Below are positions 1-9,800 of a DNA stretch of 64,000 nucleotides, one piece after another. The position numbers and the translations under genes were made by a program. The notes beneath the pieces are model-generated. The model worked only from the letters and a program-made list of their open reading frames with translations. It was not told the DNA's origin and did no database searches. The DNA is taken from contig SWDT01000011.1 of the NCBI GenBank assembly GCA_009193035.1, positions 434,001 to 498,000 of the forward strand, written 5' to 3'. This DNA comes from Halicephalobus mephisto (taxonomy: Eukaryota > Nematoda > Chromadorea > Rhabditida > Panagrolaimidae). Numbering within the stretch: the stretch's first letter is position 1; each line of letters opens with the position of its first letter.

Positions 1-174
1 AGATGTGATGAACAGTATATGAAGATGGGACAAACAAATAAAGCACATCTTAGAAAAAAATCCTATGATCAAACTTTATCATAAAATCAGAGTGGATGAT
101 AAAAATGATTGAAAAAAAACATGTATGAAGGAAGAATCTCGAGAATCTGCCTCTCACCTTATCAGAAAATATGA
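1..174. other. Left edge, no gene recognised
   Basis: AT-rich sequence with no ORF or RNA gene that I can support. Its composition is more mixed than the homopolymer-like introns found elsewhere in the window and continues into the small ORFs that follow. Confidence 0.4.
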
Positions 175-474
175 AACTATATATAAATAAGAAAAGCGGC
201 TCTAATATTCAAAATACTATCAACCAACAGCCGACGACTGGTGTTACTAAATCGTCTGGTCTTTGAGAATCGATCTGGTCCATCAGCAAGGAAAGTTGCT
301 CGAATTGGAGACAAGATTGATCGACTTGATGGCAAACTATATTGAGTTGAAGACAATATGAAAGACCTTACGAAAACTGTGGAATTTGTGGAGTCTGAGA
401 AGATTGAATATCTACAGATTGATGTTGTGGTTCAGATACGTGATGTTCCACACCAACTTTGTCTGATCTGTACT
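175..474 (+). pseudogene. Possible broken ORF with one in-frame stop
   Basis: One frame stays open across about 100 codons except for a single TGA at about 352. The upstream half contains SGPSARKVARIGDKIDRLDG and the downstream half, in the same frame, contains VEDNMKDLTKTVEFVESEK, ending in TAA at 472-474. The charged, heptad-like composition resembles a short coiled coil and differs from the AT-rich noncoding sequence around it. I do not recognise a family. It could be a decayed gene, an exon with a misread stop, or chance. No promoter or splice site clearly belongs to it. Confidence 0.25.
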
Positions 475-476
475 GA

Positions 477-668
477 TTAATCAGCATGACAAATAAGTAT
501 CTGTGTTCGTGCGGCGTTTTCTATAGCCACCAGCTTTGTTAATGATTTAGTGTAAATAATATACAAATAATGAAATCCATCCAATCTAACCCTATAATCA
601 GAGCTTAGATTGGCCATCTGTACATTACTTTTTCCTAAAGTTTTAAAGAAATTACCTACATTACCCAT
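477..668 (-). CDS. Hypothetical 63-aa ORF
   Basis: An uninterrupted minus-strand ORF of 63 codons with mixed codon use (MGNVGNFFKTLGKSNVQM at the N terminus, ending ILICHAD). It lies head-to-head with the ORF at 789 across a roughly 120-bp AT-rich gap, so the two could share a promoter. No family recognised; no signal peptide or metal-binding motif. There is no splice evidence, and a chance ORF is a serious alternative. Its main support is the non-repetitive, coding-like composition of the first kilobase compared with the rest of the window. Confidence 0.25.
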   Translation of the reverse strand: MGNVGNFFKTLGKSNVQMANLSSDYRVRLDGFHYLYIIYTKSLTKLVAIENAARTQILICHAD

Positions 669-788
669 AGTTTCGTGATCTTTAATTAATTTTTCTGTAA
701 ATATTTTTCTTTTTAAGAAAGTAAATCGATACTGATCTAAATATCGATCTTATTTCATCTTCTTTGCCTACCCACACAATTACACACC

Positions 789-1058
789 ATGGATAATTAT
801 GAGGACGACTACCAAGATGAACAACAATATGGTGATCAATATGGTGATCAATATCAATATGAAGGACAAGAAAGCGAATATGCTCCGTACCCAAGTGGAT
901 ACACCAACACATTCGATGCTCGTAATGATTACGATACAAACTGTTTAGGATGCGATAGTCCTGTATTAAGTGCATCTGCTGCACACGGAATGGATTATTA
1001 CTGTGGAGACTGTGTTGAAAGTATCGATCCAGATGTTGTTTTTCCAGATACTGACTGA
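789..1058 (+). CDS. Small acidic protein with a CxxC...CxxC pair (89 aa)
   Basis: Intact 89-codon ORF with a good start context (acaccATGG). Residues 1-40 are rich in Asp, Gln, Tyr and Glu and include a tandem YGDQYGDQYQYEG repeat. The C-terminal half carries CLGC, then 16 residues, then CGDC, which is zinc-ribbon-like spacing, followed by an acidic tail. No family recognised. The first kilobase lacks the AT-homopolymer introns of neighbouring genes, so this could be an intronless recent gene or an acquired (for example mobile-element or viral) gene; that is inference. The antisense ORF at 682-1068 is its shadow. Confidence 0.45.
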   Translation: MDNYEDDYQDEQQYGDQYGDQYQYEGQESEYAPYPSGYTNTFDARNDYDTNCLGCDSPVLSASAAHGMDYYCGDCVESIDPDVVFPDTD

Positions 1059-1146
1059 TCATTACCATGTTAAATATTATCTATATTTTGACCTGTGGAT
1101 GTAAATCTTGTAGTTAAATTATAAACAGTTGTTGCTTTTTGTAGAT

Positions 1147-2304
1147 ATGTCCTACCACGAAACAGTCAACGACTTTAGCCCCATCTTGCTTAGTCCGACC
1201 AGGATTCTCCTTAAGTGAGTCACTGTGAGACGGATTTTCCGTTGTTTACGAACCAGTAAAACTTTGGTAAAATCAAAAAAGAGAACTTCCCATGCGGGGA
1301 ATCGAACCCCGGCCGCCTGGGTGAAAACCAGAAATCCTAACCACTAGACCACATGGGACATGCTCTCAGGGCAATTGGCTTATTATAAAAATCCCCTTAT
1401 TTTTAAGCTAAAATCTTTAAAAAATATTTAAAAATTTAAATAAAAGAAAATTTAACACAATGGATATGTGAAATTATTAACAAAATATTCTGTCACCTTT
1501 ATCTTCCTTGATTTCTAAGTTTATCAGAAGATTATAAAAACTTTTCATTTAAAAGTCGAAATTTTCAGTAAATTCGAGTTCAAAAATCAATATACAGTGG
1601 ACTCACGACAAGTAGAATCTCGATAAGTGGAAAAACGCGTTAAATGAAACTCGGAAATGCCATTTGATCTTTAACGTTCCCTAAGTTGAACATTCGATAA
1701 CTGAAAAATCGCCATAAATGGAATGTTTCCCGGTCCCTTCAAGTTCCACTTAGTGAGTTTGCCTAAAATATGGAAAACTTAAAAGGGAGGGGGTTCCAGA
1801 AAAGCGTCATGTAAGCCTTACATGTTTTAGGCAAGCTCACTAAGTTAAAAAAAAGCTAAAATAACCTATAAGGAAACTTACCTAAAATATATAAGGCTTG
1901 CATGATGCTTTTCTGGGATCCCCTTCCCCCATGTGAGCTTTACATATTTTAGACAAGCTCCCTTATAGGTCATTTTAGCTTTTTTTTAATTTAGTGAGCT
2001 TGCCTAAAATATGGAAAACTTACAGAGGGAAGGGGTTCCAGAAAAGCACCATGTGAGCTTTACATATTTTAGACAAGCCCTTTTATCGCGAGTCCACTGT
2101 ATGAAATGCTTATTAAATTACACCTTATTTTCGATGTTCTTCATTTTTCTATTAAAACAAAATTTTCTTTCTAGAATTCAAAATTCCGAACATGTTCGAA
2201 AATTTAAAACTCTCGTGTTGATCTCAACAGCGGTTCCTCAGCCGCAGTTAGTGCCGGAGGCAATCAAGAGAGCAGCAGAGAAAATTCCCATGAAAAAACT
2301 TTAA
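1147..2304 (+). CDS. Hypothetical 65-aa protein, two exons
   Basis: Exon 1 is 1147-1214 and starts 2 nt after a 3' splice-like site (gctttttgtag). Its donor is AA|gtgagt. Exon 2 is 2175-2304, after acceptor tttctag. Joining gives 198 nt in frame and a 65-residue protein that contains FSPILLSPTRILLKIQNSEH and ends KIPMKKL. It is basic, has no obvious TM segment, and I do not recognise it. The 960-nt intron holds an antisense tRNA-Glu and a MITE. A second small ORF starts 30 nt after this stop on the same strand, so one mRNA may carry both. Confidence rests on clean splice consensus and frame closure rather than homology. Confidence 0.5.
1287..1358 (-). tRNA. tRNA-Glu(UUC): tRNA-Glu (UUC)
   Basis: The reverse complement is a complete 72-nt tRNA: 7-bp acceptor stem TCCCATG/CATGGGA with discriminator A, D arm with GTCTAGTGGTTAGGA (A box), anticodon TTC at 1325-1323 in loop TTTTCAC, and T arm GCCGGGGTTCGATTCCCCG (B box). 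The top of the anticodon stem has a U-G wobble where typical tRNA-Glu has C-G. A run of six T on the transcribed strand lies just downstream (1275-1280), a Pol III terminator. It sits antisense inside the intron of the 65-aa gene. Confidence 0.95.
1595..2099. mobile_element. MITE with TA target duplication
   Basis: The ends are inverted repeats: CAGTGGACTCACGA at the left and TCGCGAGTCCACTG at the right, one mismatch apart, each flanked by TA (1593-1594 and 2100-2101). This fits Tc1/mariner or pogo-type nonautonomous elements. Inside, a roughly 90-bp block (starting GTGAGTTTGCCTAAAATATGG near 1755) recurs in direct and inverted orientation (near 1880 and 1993), giving nested palindromes. There is no transposase ORF. 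It inserted in the intron of the 65-aa gene. Confidence 0.85.
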
Positions 2305-2333
2305 ACTCCTCCATTACAACTCGAGTTTTCTTG

Positions 2334-2719
2334 ATGGATGCAGTGTACACCATAGTCGAAGGTAAAATTTCCCGATGATTCTGATTCATTTAAATTTCAG
2401 GAATCTATCTGTTCATTCCCGTTTTCGCTGTTGCTTTTTTATTAATCATCGTTTATTTTTCCCATTCCATCGAATCCGAAGACGATGAATCATATCCAGA
2501 TCCTACAGAAATCGAACATCTCCAAGGTCAGTTTGTTTTAAAATTTTACTTCGGTTCGATATGACCGAGACCCAAAAGTACAAAATCGAATTTTGGACGA
2601 ATACTCTTGAGATCCGTTTTTAAAATTCTCTTGCAATTCTTTAAACATTAAATAATCCAATAAACCGACAAGATACAAATGTTCCAGCTCACCGACAGGC
2701 CAAGAAGAAAAAGTTATGA
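2334..2719 (+). CDS. Small single-pass membrane protein (61 aa), three exons
   Basis: Exons 2334-2361, 2401-2526 and 2688-2719; introns of 39 and 161 nt with gtaaaa...tttcag and gtcagt...ttccag. The joined product is 61 aa. It has a short N terminus, a hydrophobic segment of about 20 residues (YLFIPVFAVAFLLIIVYF) at roughly residues 12-29, an acidic stretch (ESEDDESYPD), and a basic C terminus ending KKKKL. The lysines near the C terminus are compatible with an ER-retrieval type signal, but that is inference. No named SMIM family is recognised. It starts 30 nt after the stop of the preceding 65-aa ORF and is convergent with MEK, whose stop is 105 bp away. Confidence 0.55.
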
Positions 2720-2823
2720 AATCGCGGGACTGTCTTCCGACGGACCTCCAGAAACTAGGCCTTTCCATCCTTCTCCGCTCTTCTGAAAACCAAACTGTAC
2801 AAAGTACTTTTATAAATAAAAAC

Positions 2824-4109
2824 TCACGTTTGTATGACACCCTGAACCCATCTCACAAACTCCCCAGAGTCGTCCAGGACGTCGTACTTGACGTAGAAGG
2901 GATGTGCTGCTAGGATATTCAGGTCTGCTCTCTCGGCCACGTTCTTCCGGAGACATTTGAACACAAAATTACAGAAATCGTCAGAGAACAAGTTTTTCGG
3001 TAAGAGTGGTGGCTGCTTATTCACGATGTAATCCAAAAGTTCGAAGATGGCCATGGTTTTCGGCACTCCGGAGGCGGTGAGTTCTCCTTCGTACTCGTCT
3101 GGCAGTTCGATTTTCTCGATCGGAACACGGAACATGTCAGAGTACTCCTTCCGGCTAGGAGGAGGAATAGGGTACCGTCCGATGCTCAGTTCCACGAGGG
3201 AAAGCCCGAAGCTCCAGACGTCAGATTGGACGGCGTAGATGTCTCCTCTCAGTCTCTCGGGGGCCATGTAGGACCTGGTCCCGACGAAGCTGTTGGCCAT
3301 CGAGTCGATCAGTTTTCCGGAAACTCCAAAGTCACACAGTTTGATCTCTCCTTTACTATTTACAAGGACATTCGAGGGTTTCACGTCTGGAAAAGGACTA
3401 AAGTGGGGACAAGAAACTCAAAAACCCACCTCGATGCATGATGTGGATTTCTTGCTTGAGATACGTCAGTCCCTTGATCACAGCCACACTTAATCTCCCG
3501 ATGATCGGTTCTGCGATCCGACCGACCGTCTGGAGCACGATATCAAGCGAAAGACCGTCCATGAATTCCATGCAAATCGAAATTTCATTGTTCTCGTGGA
3601 ACGCGCCGTAAAAACCTACAAATTTCCACTATTGTTCAAAAAGGAAAAAGATTCATATATGGAACACTCACCGACAATGTAGGGACTGTTGCAGTTGTGG
3701 AGGATTTCGAGTTCTTTCAGGATTTGGTTGCGGACTGAGGGCTTCACTTCCAAATGGACCAGCTTCCTCGCCATTATGAGGTTGCTCCTTTTGTGGAGCA
3801 TTTTGTGGACGACTCCGCCGTTCCCATGTCCGAGTTCGCAGATTCTTTCAAGTTCGTCTTCGCAAAGCTCGCCGAGTTCGAATAACTGAAAAAAATTCAA
3901 ATATCGGAAAAAATTAAAAAACAAACTTGTTTTTTTTGAGTTAAGAAATTCTGCAAAGATTCCATCTGAACCCCGGACAACTGGATCCCGCGGACCCCCT
4001 CCTCCAACGCCCCTTCCGTCAAGTCGTCCACCGATCCGTCCCGATTTCCTTCTTCCACAACTGTCGGTGGAAGACTCAAATTTAATGGATTTCGTTTTTT
4101 TCCCGCCAT
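2824..4109 (-). CDS. MAP2K1/2-like: MAP kinase kinase, MEK1/2 type
   Basis: Dual-specificity kinase that phosphorylates ERK in the RAS-RAF-MEK-ERK cascade (family knowledge). Exons on the minus strand: 4109-3927, 3885-3672, 3615-3430, 3386-2824, giving 381 aa; introns of 41, 56 and 43 nt. Visible features: glycine loop GHGNGG (80-85), catalytic Lys in MARK (K102), HRDVKPSN, DFG (213-215), activation segment SMANSFVGT with the two RAF-target serines (S223, S227), and APE. The proline-rich insert that vertebrate MEKs have before the [11 protein letters not shown] segment is replaced by a short acidic linker. The start ATG lies 6 nt after a 3' splice-like attatttcag. Divergent from the survivin gene. 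Confidence 0.95.
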
Positions 4110-5120
4110 TATTTACTGAAATAATAAAAATTAATAAATTCCGCACCTTCGGAAAACCGATAATCTCGCTGAAGGCAGTCAATTAGCTCAGCTCAGGCGG
4201 AAAAGAAAGTCCGGCCGTGTCATGACTCGCGAAATGAACGGCAGCTGGAAGAGAATTCGACTCGCGTTTTTCGCTTCGGGATCGGCTCGAGAGCAAACTA
4301 CCCGGTTTTCTTTCGTTTTTCGAAGCGAATTTAACTTTCGTTTCGAAATCATTCTTTAAAAATTTGTTAATTTTTTTAAAAATAATTTAATTCATTTTTT
4401 CAAAATCAAATATAAAAAAAAACAAGTTTTTTAATTTTTTTCGAAAATAATTTCACTTTCGTTTTAGGATTTAAAAAAACAATTTTTTATTTTCCAAAAA
4501 CAACTCAATTTTTTCGATTCAGGACTAATTTTAAAAGTAATTAAAGTTTTATTCATTTTTAAAGAAATTTTTTAGGATGAATTTCAAAGAAAAATTTGCA
4601 TATTTTCTTTAATTTTTCGAAGATAATTTTTAAAATCAAATTTTATTAATTTTTTTCGTTTTGAGATTAATTTCGAAAAATCAAATTTTTAAAGATATTT
4701 TTTTTCGTTTTAAGACCGATTTTAAAGAAAATTAAAATTTTATTTTTTTTTTAAAGAAAATTAGAATTTTATTTTTTTAAAGAAAATTTTATTCGTTTTT
4801 TTTTTCAGAATGAATTTTAAAAAAACTGACAGATTTTCATTAGTTTATTTTTTTCGAAGATAATTTTATTCAATTTTTTCACTTTAAAAACGGTCCCAGC
4901 CATCTGTCGGTTTTTGTTTTTTCGAAAATCAAACTCGCGTTTTTCGCTTCGAGACCGGCTCCCAAGCAAACTGGCGGGTTTTCTTTCTTTCATTTTTTTG
5001 ACCGATTTTGGATCTCGATTATCCGTCGTATTTTTTTACTTTTTTATAACTATTATTATTAATTTATTTATATATTTATGAATATTTATGTATTTATTTA
5101 TTGAAATGTTTCAGAAAAAA
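4110..5120. promoter_or_regulatory. Divergent intergenic region of MEK and survivin
   Basis: About 1 kb separates the two start codons. The MEK-proximal 150 bp is relatively GC-rich (tcagctcaggcgg... to about 4300), followed by AT-rich degenerate sequence. A block of about 60 bp (4261-4320) beginning CTCGCGTTTTTCGCTTCG recurs at 4933-4992 in the same orientation, so one copy lies upstream of each gene. This is presumably promoter sequence; no TATA box is clear. Confidence 0.55.
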
Positions 5121-6522
5121 ATGGAAACCCCGGGAGAAGCACTGCAAGCGGCGCTGAAAGATCCGAATTTTTATCAACAATTGTTTTCTCAATTTCGGCT
5201 CCAGACATTCAAGAAATGGCCCTTTGACCCCAAATCCGCCAAAACGAAGACGAAACACAAATGTACTTCGGAACTTGTGGGTGGTTTTATATATGGACGA
5301 TCGTGAATTTTCTCTTTCAGCTGGCCAAGGTCGGATACGTTCACGACGGCGACTGCTCTGCTTATTGCGTTTTCTGCGGCAAAACCCTGGAGTTTGAGCC
5401 CGACGACGACCCTGCGTGAGTGTTTTATATCAGTTACTGTAAAATAGACAATTCTGCAAAATTTTCGGATTTTTTAAATAAACTTAAAATTTCCCAAAAA
5501 TTAAGTATTCTATTTATTGCGTTTTCTGCGGCAAACCCCTGGAGTTCGAGCCCGACAACGACCCTGCATGAGTGTTTTATATCAGTTACTGTAAAATTTT
5601 TGGATTTTTTAAGTAAACTTTTAAAATTTCTCAGAAATTAAGTATTCTATAGCATAATTTTAATTTTTGTGTCAATTGTTTCGTTATTTTAGTTCATTTC
5701 CAATTATCAAAATCTAAAATAGACTTTGCAAAATTGTTCGAGGCAAATTTTTAGGATTTTCAGGAACGGAAGTAGCCTATGTAGCAATTTTAGTTTTGCA
5801 TGACAATCACTTTTTAATCCCACGCGATCTCGTAATCGTACTGGTTCAAAAGTCGAAAATGGTTTTATAAAATTCCTTGCAAGTGAATTTTTTGGATTTC
5901 TTAGAAATGGAGGTAGCTTACGCGACAGTTTCCAATTTTGTAATTAATTATATTAAAAATCGAAAATTCTGCTTTTTATGGAACTATTTCGAAACAGATT
6001 TTTTTATTTTTTAGAAAATTATCCTCCCACGAGATAATTTTGGTTTTGCATGACGATCTGTAATTTTATAAAATTTCTTAATCAATCTTCGGGACTATGT
6101 TCTGCTTGGGAACTTCTGGATTGACGGACATGGAATAAAAAGCCTCTCTTCACCCTCGAGGGTTAACGGTTGCACATTCAAGCACTGACGTGGATTTAAA
6201 AGTCATAAATAACATCATGTCAGAAGAAAAATTGCTTTTTTGCTCTTAATAATCGGAATTTAGGGAAGAACACAGATCTCACAGCCCGAATTGCGTTTTC
6301 CTCAGCTTGATGGGAACTCCGGAAGACAACTGGACCGTCGACGACATCAAACCCCTTATTTCCGCCCTGCTGTTTCAAAAATCGGTATGATTCATATAAA
6401 AATTTTTCCTTATCTTTGGTTTTCAGACTGAAAAACTCAGAACAATCAGAGATGAGCTAAATAACCAAATATCCAAGGCAGAAAAGAGAATCAGCCCCTA
6501 TATCGGTATTGAAAATGAATGA
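5121..6522 (+). CDS. BIRC5-like: Survivin-like single-BIR protein (BIRC5)
   Basis: Chromosomal passenger/inhibitor-of-apoptosis family: survivin acts with Aurora B, INCENP and Borealin in mitosis. Exons 5121-5276, 5321-5415, 6264-6384, 6427-6522 give 155 aa (vertebrate survivin about 142). The N-terminal part has RLQTFKKWPFD. The BIR zinc ligands are C68, C71, H87 and C94 (C-x2-C-x15-H-x6-C), with the survivin-type EPDDDPAEEHRSHSPNC stretch spanning the exon 2/3 junction. A basic C-terminal helix follows (EKLRTIRDELNNQISKAEKR). The ATG is 6 nt after tttcag. The second intron contains a duplicated, decayed copy of part of exon 2, described separately. Confidence 0.9.
5514..5567 (+). pseudogene. 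Decayed duplicate of survivin exon 2
   Basis: A tandem duplication of about 152 bp (5362-5513 onto 5514-5650) copies the 3' half of exon 2 and the start of its intron. The copy still reads YCVFCGKPLEFEPDNDPA with no stop (two substitutions relative to the parent), but its donor has changed from GCgtgag to GCatgag and no acceptor precedes it, so it should not be spliced as an exon. Confidence 0.85.
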
Positions 6523-6708
6523 TTTTTGAACTTATCACTTTTGAAATTTACCTATAATCCTTTTTTAACTTTTTTGTGTGACAATGAATCTGAGGATGAT
6601 GAATGAGGAGGATCATTCCCGAGAGAACGGCCTCGCGCAAGGACAAACAACTCTCGAAAACGGCGATCATCCATCTTGGAGCTTTAGAGCAACCCCATCT
6701 GCCCCCCG
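6523..6708. promoter_or_regulatory. Survivin 3' flank and Frizzled promoter region
   Basis: After the survivin stop, composition shifts near 6590 to a GC-richer block running to about 6830, as in the promoters of other genes here. It probably holds the survivin 3' end and the Frizzled promoter/5' leader. No TATA box or polyadenylation hexamer is clear. Confidence 0.35.
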
Positions 6709-6858
6709 ATGGTTAGCGGCCACTCCCACAATGAACTGACGAACGGACGCTCGAAACTGGGCCGTTGTCAGTTTTGTTGCTTTGAAGGCAGTTCTGGTCG
6801 CGGGTGTTTTATTGGCTTGTTAATGGCCTGTGCGAAATGCTATAAAAATAATTTATAA
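6709..6858 (+). CDS. Possible cysteine-rich upstream ORF overlapping the Frizzled start
   Basis: A 49-codon ORF (starts MVSGHSHNELTNGRSKLGRC, then QFCCFEG and ACAKCYK; six cysteines) ends in TAA whose last A is the first base of the Frizzled ATG (TAATG, 6856-6860). If the leader is transcribed from upstream of 6709, this is a translated-uORF arrangement allowing termination-reinitiation. No family recognised. It may be chance inside promoter sequence; transcription start data would decide. Confidence 0.25.
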   Translation: MVSGHSHNELTNGRSKLGRCQFCCFEGSSGRGCFIGLLMACAKCYKNNL

Positions 6859-9800
6859 TGATTGAAAAAAAAATTTATAATTTTGCCTCTGGGGTTGTTA
6901 CCCTGAAAATTTTGATTATATTTTTTATTATTAATGAAATAGTTGGATTTTCTAATGATCAAGCAGTTGTTAGTGAAGATTATCAGGTAAGAATAAATTT
7001 GATTTTTTTTTGTGAATTTTTATATAAAAAATTAAAAATGTTTTTTTATGGAAATGTTCCCGCGCAAAGTCAGTTTTTCCATTTTCGTTTTTGCGCATTT
7101 TTGTATGTTTGGCAAAAAGAGAAACAAGCGATAAATCAATGCCCTTCCGCAGAAACGATAAATGGCGCCGATTTTTCAGGGAACCTTTTTGACTAATTTG
7201 TCCTAAATGTTACAGAGGAAAAATTGACTTCCTTTATTCAGAGGACATTTTTGATCGTTTTGCCCTAAATGTTGCGGAGGAAAAACTGACTTCTTATTCA
7301 GAGGACATTTTTGACCGTTTTGTCCCAAATGTTGCAAAGGAAAAACTGATTTTTATTCAGAGGACATTTTTGACCGTTTTGTCCCAAATGTTGCAAAGGA
7401 AAAACTGACTTCTTATTTGAAGAACCTTTTTGACCGTTTTGCCCTAAATGTTGCGGAGGAAAAACTGACTTCTTTTTATTCAAAAACGGACTGAATTTCG
7501 AAAGCTGTCTTTCCGAATTTGGCATTTTTGGTTTAAATAAAATTTTTTTCTTAAAATAACGGGAATAGAGTCCAGAAGGAAATTTAAGCCAGTCAATCGA
7601 GAATAAATTGATTGATTGTTTGGGAATGGAGCAAAGGCGCAAAATTTACGACGGCAACTGCTGATAAGAGGATTTTGGACAGAAACAAATGAGTTTTCCG
7701 TTGTAAAAATGGCAAACCCGGTCTCGTTTTGTAAAACAATAACATGAAGATTTTTGGAGATGTCTAGAAATTCGCAAATATTAAAAAAAATATTTTTAGT
7801 TTTTAAAATTTCGAAATTTTTGAAAAATCTGAAAAGTTTTCACAATTTTAGAAAATAATTAGAAATTTCTAAAATCTTTGAAAATTTGATTTTTCTTAAA
7901 TCTTCAAAAAATTTAATGAAGGATACTGTAACTGGATGATCTTACAGCTGATTTCGTAATTTTGTAAAATCTTCGAAAATTTAATTTTTCGAATTTTTAT
8001 TTTTGGAGAACTTTGAAAATTGAAAAATGCATAAAACTGTCAATTTTTAATTTTTACAGTAGTTTGATTAATGAATTACAGCCATTGAAGCCGAATGACA
8101 AATGCGAAAAGATAACGATGAAGATGTGTTCGGATATCCCTTACAACATGACTTTTTATCCTAATTCCCTGAAGCATCAAAGCCAAAGAGAAGCAGAAGA
8201 AGATCTAAAACAATTCGACATGTTAGTAAACGTTAAATGTTCCGAAGATGTTAAATTTTTTCTTTGTACACTGTACGCCCCGGTGTGTACCCTGATGGAC
8301 TACGCCTTGCCCCCCTGTCAGCACCTCTGTCTCTCAGCCAAGAACGGCTGCGAGGCCCTGATGGTCAAGTTCGGGTTTCCCTGGCCGGAGATGTTCGATT
8401 GTTCGCAGTTTCCTGAATCCGGGATGTGTGTCGGAGAAAATCGAACAAGTTCAACTTCAGATTCTTCAAAAAAGAAAACTGACGAAAAAAAAGAAAAAAA
8501 TCTTCCTGAATTAGAATGTCCACACGTGATGAAGATCCTGAGCAAGTCCAGATTCAGCCTCAGAATCGCGAACAGAAGCGTCGAACAGTGCTCTTTGCCG
8601 TGTTCCGACGATTCTCTTGTTCCGGTGTTCTTCGACCAAAGAATCAGGAATCAACTGAGGTTCTGGATCGGACTTTGTGCTGTCCTCAGCTCCATCGCCT
8701 CTGGCGTGACTGTGCTGACTTTCTTGGTGGATTTGAAGAGATTCAAATTTCCTGAAAAATCAGTCCTCCAAATTTCGATCTGCACCATGATCGTCAGCGG
8801 GATTTACGTGTTCGGGATGATGCACGAGGGGGGGTACTCGTGTTCCTCGAGTAGCGTCTCGAAGGTACCCCTAGTGACCCAGGGAATGGACAACTTCATC
8901 TGCACCTTGATCGCGGTCGTTTATTACTACTTTTCGACAGCTTTGTATCTTTGGTGGTTGGTTCTGTGCTTCAGTTGGTTCCTCGTCACAACCCTAAAAT
9001 GGGGTGAAGACCCTGTTGGAAGAGTTTTTTCTTCTTATTTCCATGTTTTTTCCTGGGGATGTCCTCTGGTCCTCGTCGTCGTCGTCCTCGTCATGAACGG
9101 CGTCGATGGAGACATGTTTTCTTCCATCTGCTCCGTCGGCAATCTGCAACCGATGATTTTACTCAATTTCGTCATCATTCCGCAGTTTGTCGCTTTAGGT
9201 AAATTTTCGAAATTTAATTTTTACAAAAATCGAAATTTTACAAAAAGTTGAAAATCTTTAAATTTTTAAAATTTCATAGATTTTTGAAAATTTTCGAAAT
9301 TTAATTTTTATAAAAATCGAAATTTTACAAAAAGTCGAAAATCTTTAAATTTTTAAAATTTCATAGATTTTTGAAAATTTTCGAAATTTAATTTTTATAA
9401 AAATCGAAATTTTACAAAAAGTTGAAAATCTTTAAATTTTTAAAATTTTTTAGGTTTTTGAAAATTTTTGAAATTTCGAAAATTCTAAAACTTTTTAAAA
9501 CAGAAGTTTTTAGAAATTTTAAAAATTAAATAAGTTTTTAAAATTTCATAGTTTTCGAAATTTTATAAACTTCTGAAACTTTCTAGAATCTAGTAGAAGC
9601 TTCGAGAACTTTCTAAAATCAAATAGGAGCTTCCAAAACCTTCTATACCTTTCTAGAGTCGTTTAAAAAATTTCCATATTTTTGAAAAATTTCGAAATTT
9701 TTAAAGAATCTTAGAATTTTTGGAGAAATTTGAAATATTTAAAGAATTTTGGAAACTTTAAAAGAATTTTGAAAAAATTTAGAATTTTTAAAGGAATTTG

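Noticed and set aside
2011..2304. 97-aa ORF beginning inside the MITE
   Set aside because: The 5' half is MITE and intron sequence; only the part after the tttctag acceptor (2175-2304) is used as exon 2 of the 65-aa gene.
8318..8755. Other-frame ORFs within the Frizzled exon 2
   Set aside because: Overlap the CRD and TM1 coding frame, which shows the conserved cysteine pattern.
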